Below, one piece after another: positions 5,634 to 5,946 of a stretch of 5,946 nt of DNA. Made by a program: the position numbers and the translations under genes. Position 1 is the first letter of the stretch; each line of letters opens with the position of its first letter. This stretch comes from Rudanella sp. (lineage in GTDB: Bacteria > Bacteroidota > Bacteroidia > Cytophagales > Spirosomataceae). Below the pieces are notes generated by a model that saw only the letters and a list, made by a program, of their open reading frames with translations, made no database searches and was not told the DNA's origin. The stretch is taken from the NCBI GenBank assembly GCA_026785985.1, contig JAJAYX010000424.1:1-5946 (forward strand). The letters run 5' to 3'.

Positions 5634-5946
5634 ATGAGAAATAAACTACTAGTACTGCTGTTTGCGGGCAGTTCATCGCTGGCATTGGCCCAGACGGTAA
5701 CTCCCCCCGACCCGAGTCGGCCAATGCCTGGAATGGGCCGCCCCACCACGAGCGCCACACTCCGGCCTGCCCCGGTTCCCGCTGATTCAATGCGCCCAGC
5801 CACAGGAATCCAGCCGGATAGCCTTCGCCCCGCGCCCCGCGCCCCCACCCCCGCGGCAGTAAGTACCCCAACGAATCGGGCGAATCCGGCCAGTACACAA
5901 CCCCTGCAGCCCGCCCCAACCCGTCGGCCACAGCGTCCGGGGGGGG
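5634..5946 (+). CDS. Exported proline-rich protein, N-terminal part, cut by the right edge
   Basis: The ATG at 5634 opens 104 codons with no stop before the window ends. GAAGG at 5621-5625, 8 bases upstream, resembles a Shine-Dalgarno sequence, which is uncommon in this window and supports this start. Residues 1-19 form a clean signal peptide: Arg2/Lys4, hydrophobic 'LLVLLFAG' (5-12) and cleavage after Ala-Leu-Ala (17-19) before Gln20. The mature part seen so far is low-complexity, rich in Pro, Ala, Arg, Thr and Ser ('SLRPAPRAPTPAAVSTP', 62-78), with no charged-cluster or globular pattern. It is probably a flexible periplasmic or envelope linker preceding a domain outside the window. I do not recognise the family. 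Confidence 0.7.
   Translation, partial: MRNKLLVLLFAGSSSLALAQTVTPPDPSRPMPGMGRPTTSATLRPAPVPADSMRPATGIQPDSLRPAPRAPTPAAVSTPTNRANPASTQPLQPAPTRRPQRPGG

Overview
The window looks like a piece of a Bacteroidota chromosome, most probably a Cytophagales bacterium of the Spirosoma type. The reasons are moderate GC content, genes mostly without a Shine-Dalgarno sequence, promoter boxes of the Bacteroidota form TAnnTTTG (2161-2168 on the minus strand, 3652-3659 on the plus strand), and proteins that read like Cytophagales families (an exported M24 peptidase, a collagen-like lipoprotein, a NudK-type hydrolase). The genus is an inference; no rRNA or other marker is present.

Layout, left to right. 1-686 (minus): the N-terminal part of an exported M24-type metallopeptidase that runs off the left edge. 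687-1254: no intact gene; scattered traces on the minus strand look like a decayed lipoprotein gene. 1255-2138 (minus): a two-gene Xre/RES toxin-antitoxin module, antitoxin first, with a 4-bp ATGA overlap and a 31-bp inverted repeat centred on its promoter box. 2213-2971 (minus): a DeoR/GlpR-type regulator. 3027-3626 (plus): a NudK-like Nudix hydrolase, divergent from the regulator across a short AT-rich region that carries a palindrome and spaced direct repeats. 3686-4324 (plus): a lipoprotein with 13 collagen-like Gly-X-Y triplets, behind a good Bacteroidota promoter. 4337-4972 (minus): an FMN-binding pyridoxamine-phosphate-oxidase-like protein, convergent with the lipoprotein gene. 5099-5606 (plus): a broken SRAP (HMCES/YedK) gene that has lost its middle and also carries an in-frame stop. 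5634 to the right edge (plus): the start of an exported proline-rich protein.

The genes do not form one pathway. The clear functional units are the Xre/RES module (a toxin that degrades NAD+, with its repressor-antitoxin) and the divergent regulator/nudK pair, where the DeoR-type protein is a plausible regulator of the sugar-nucleotide hydrolase. The window mixes housekeeping genes, a stress module and two decaying loci. I see no wholly new system. The points most worth checking are the promoter-embedded operator of the toxin-antitoxin module, the SRAP pseudogene with a 19-bp palindrome in front of it, and the collagen-like lipoprotein.
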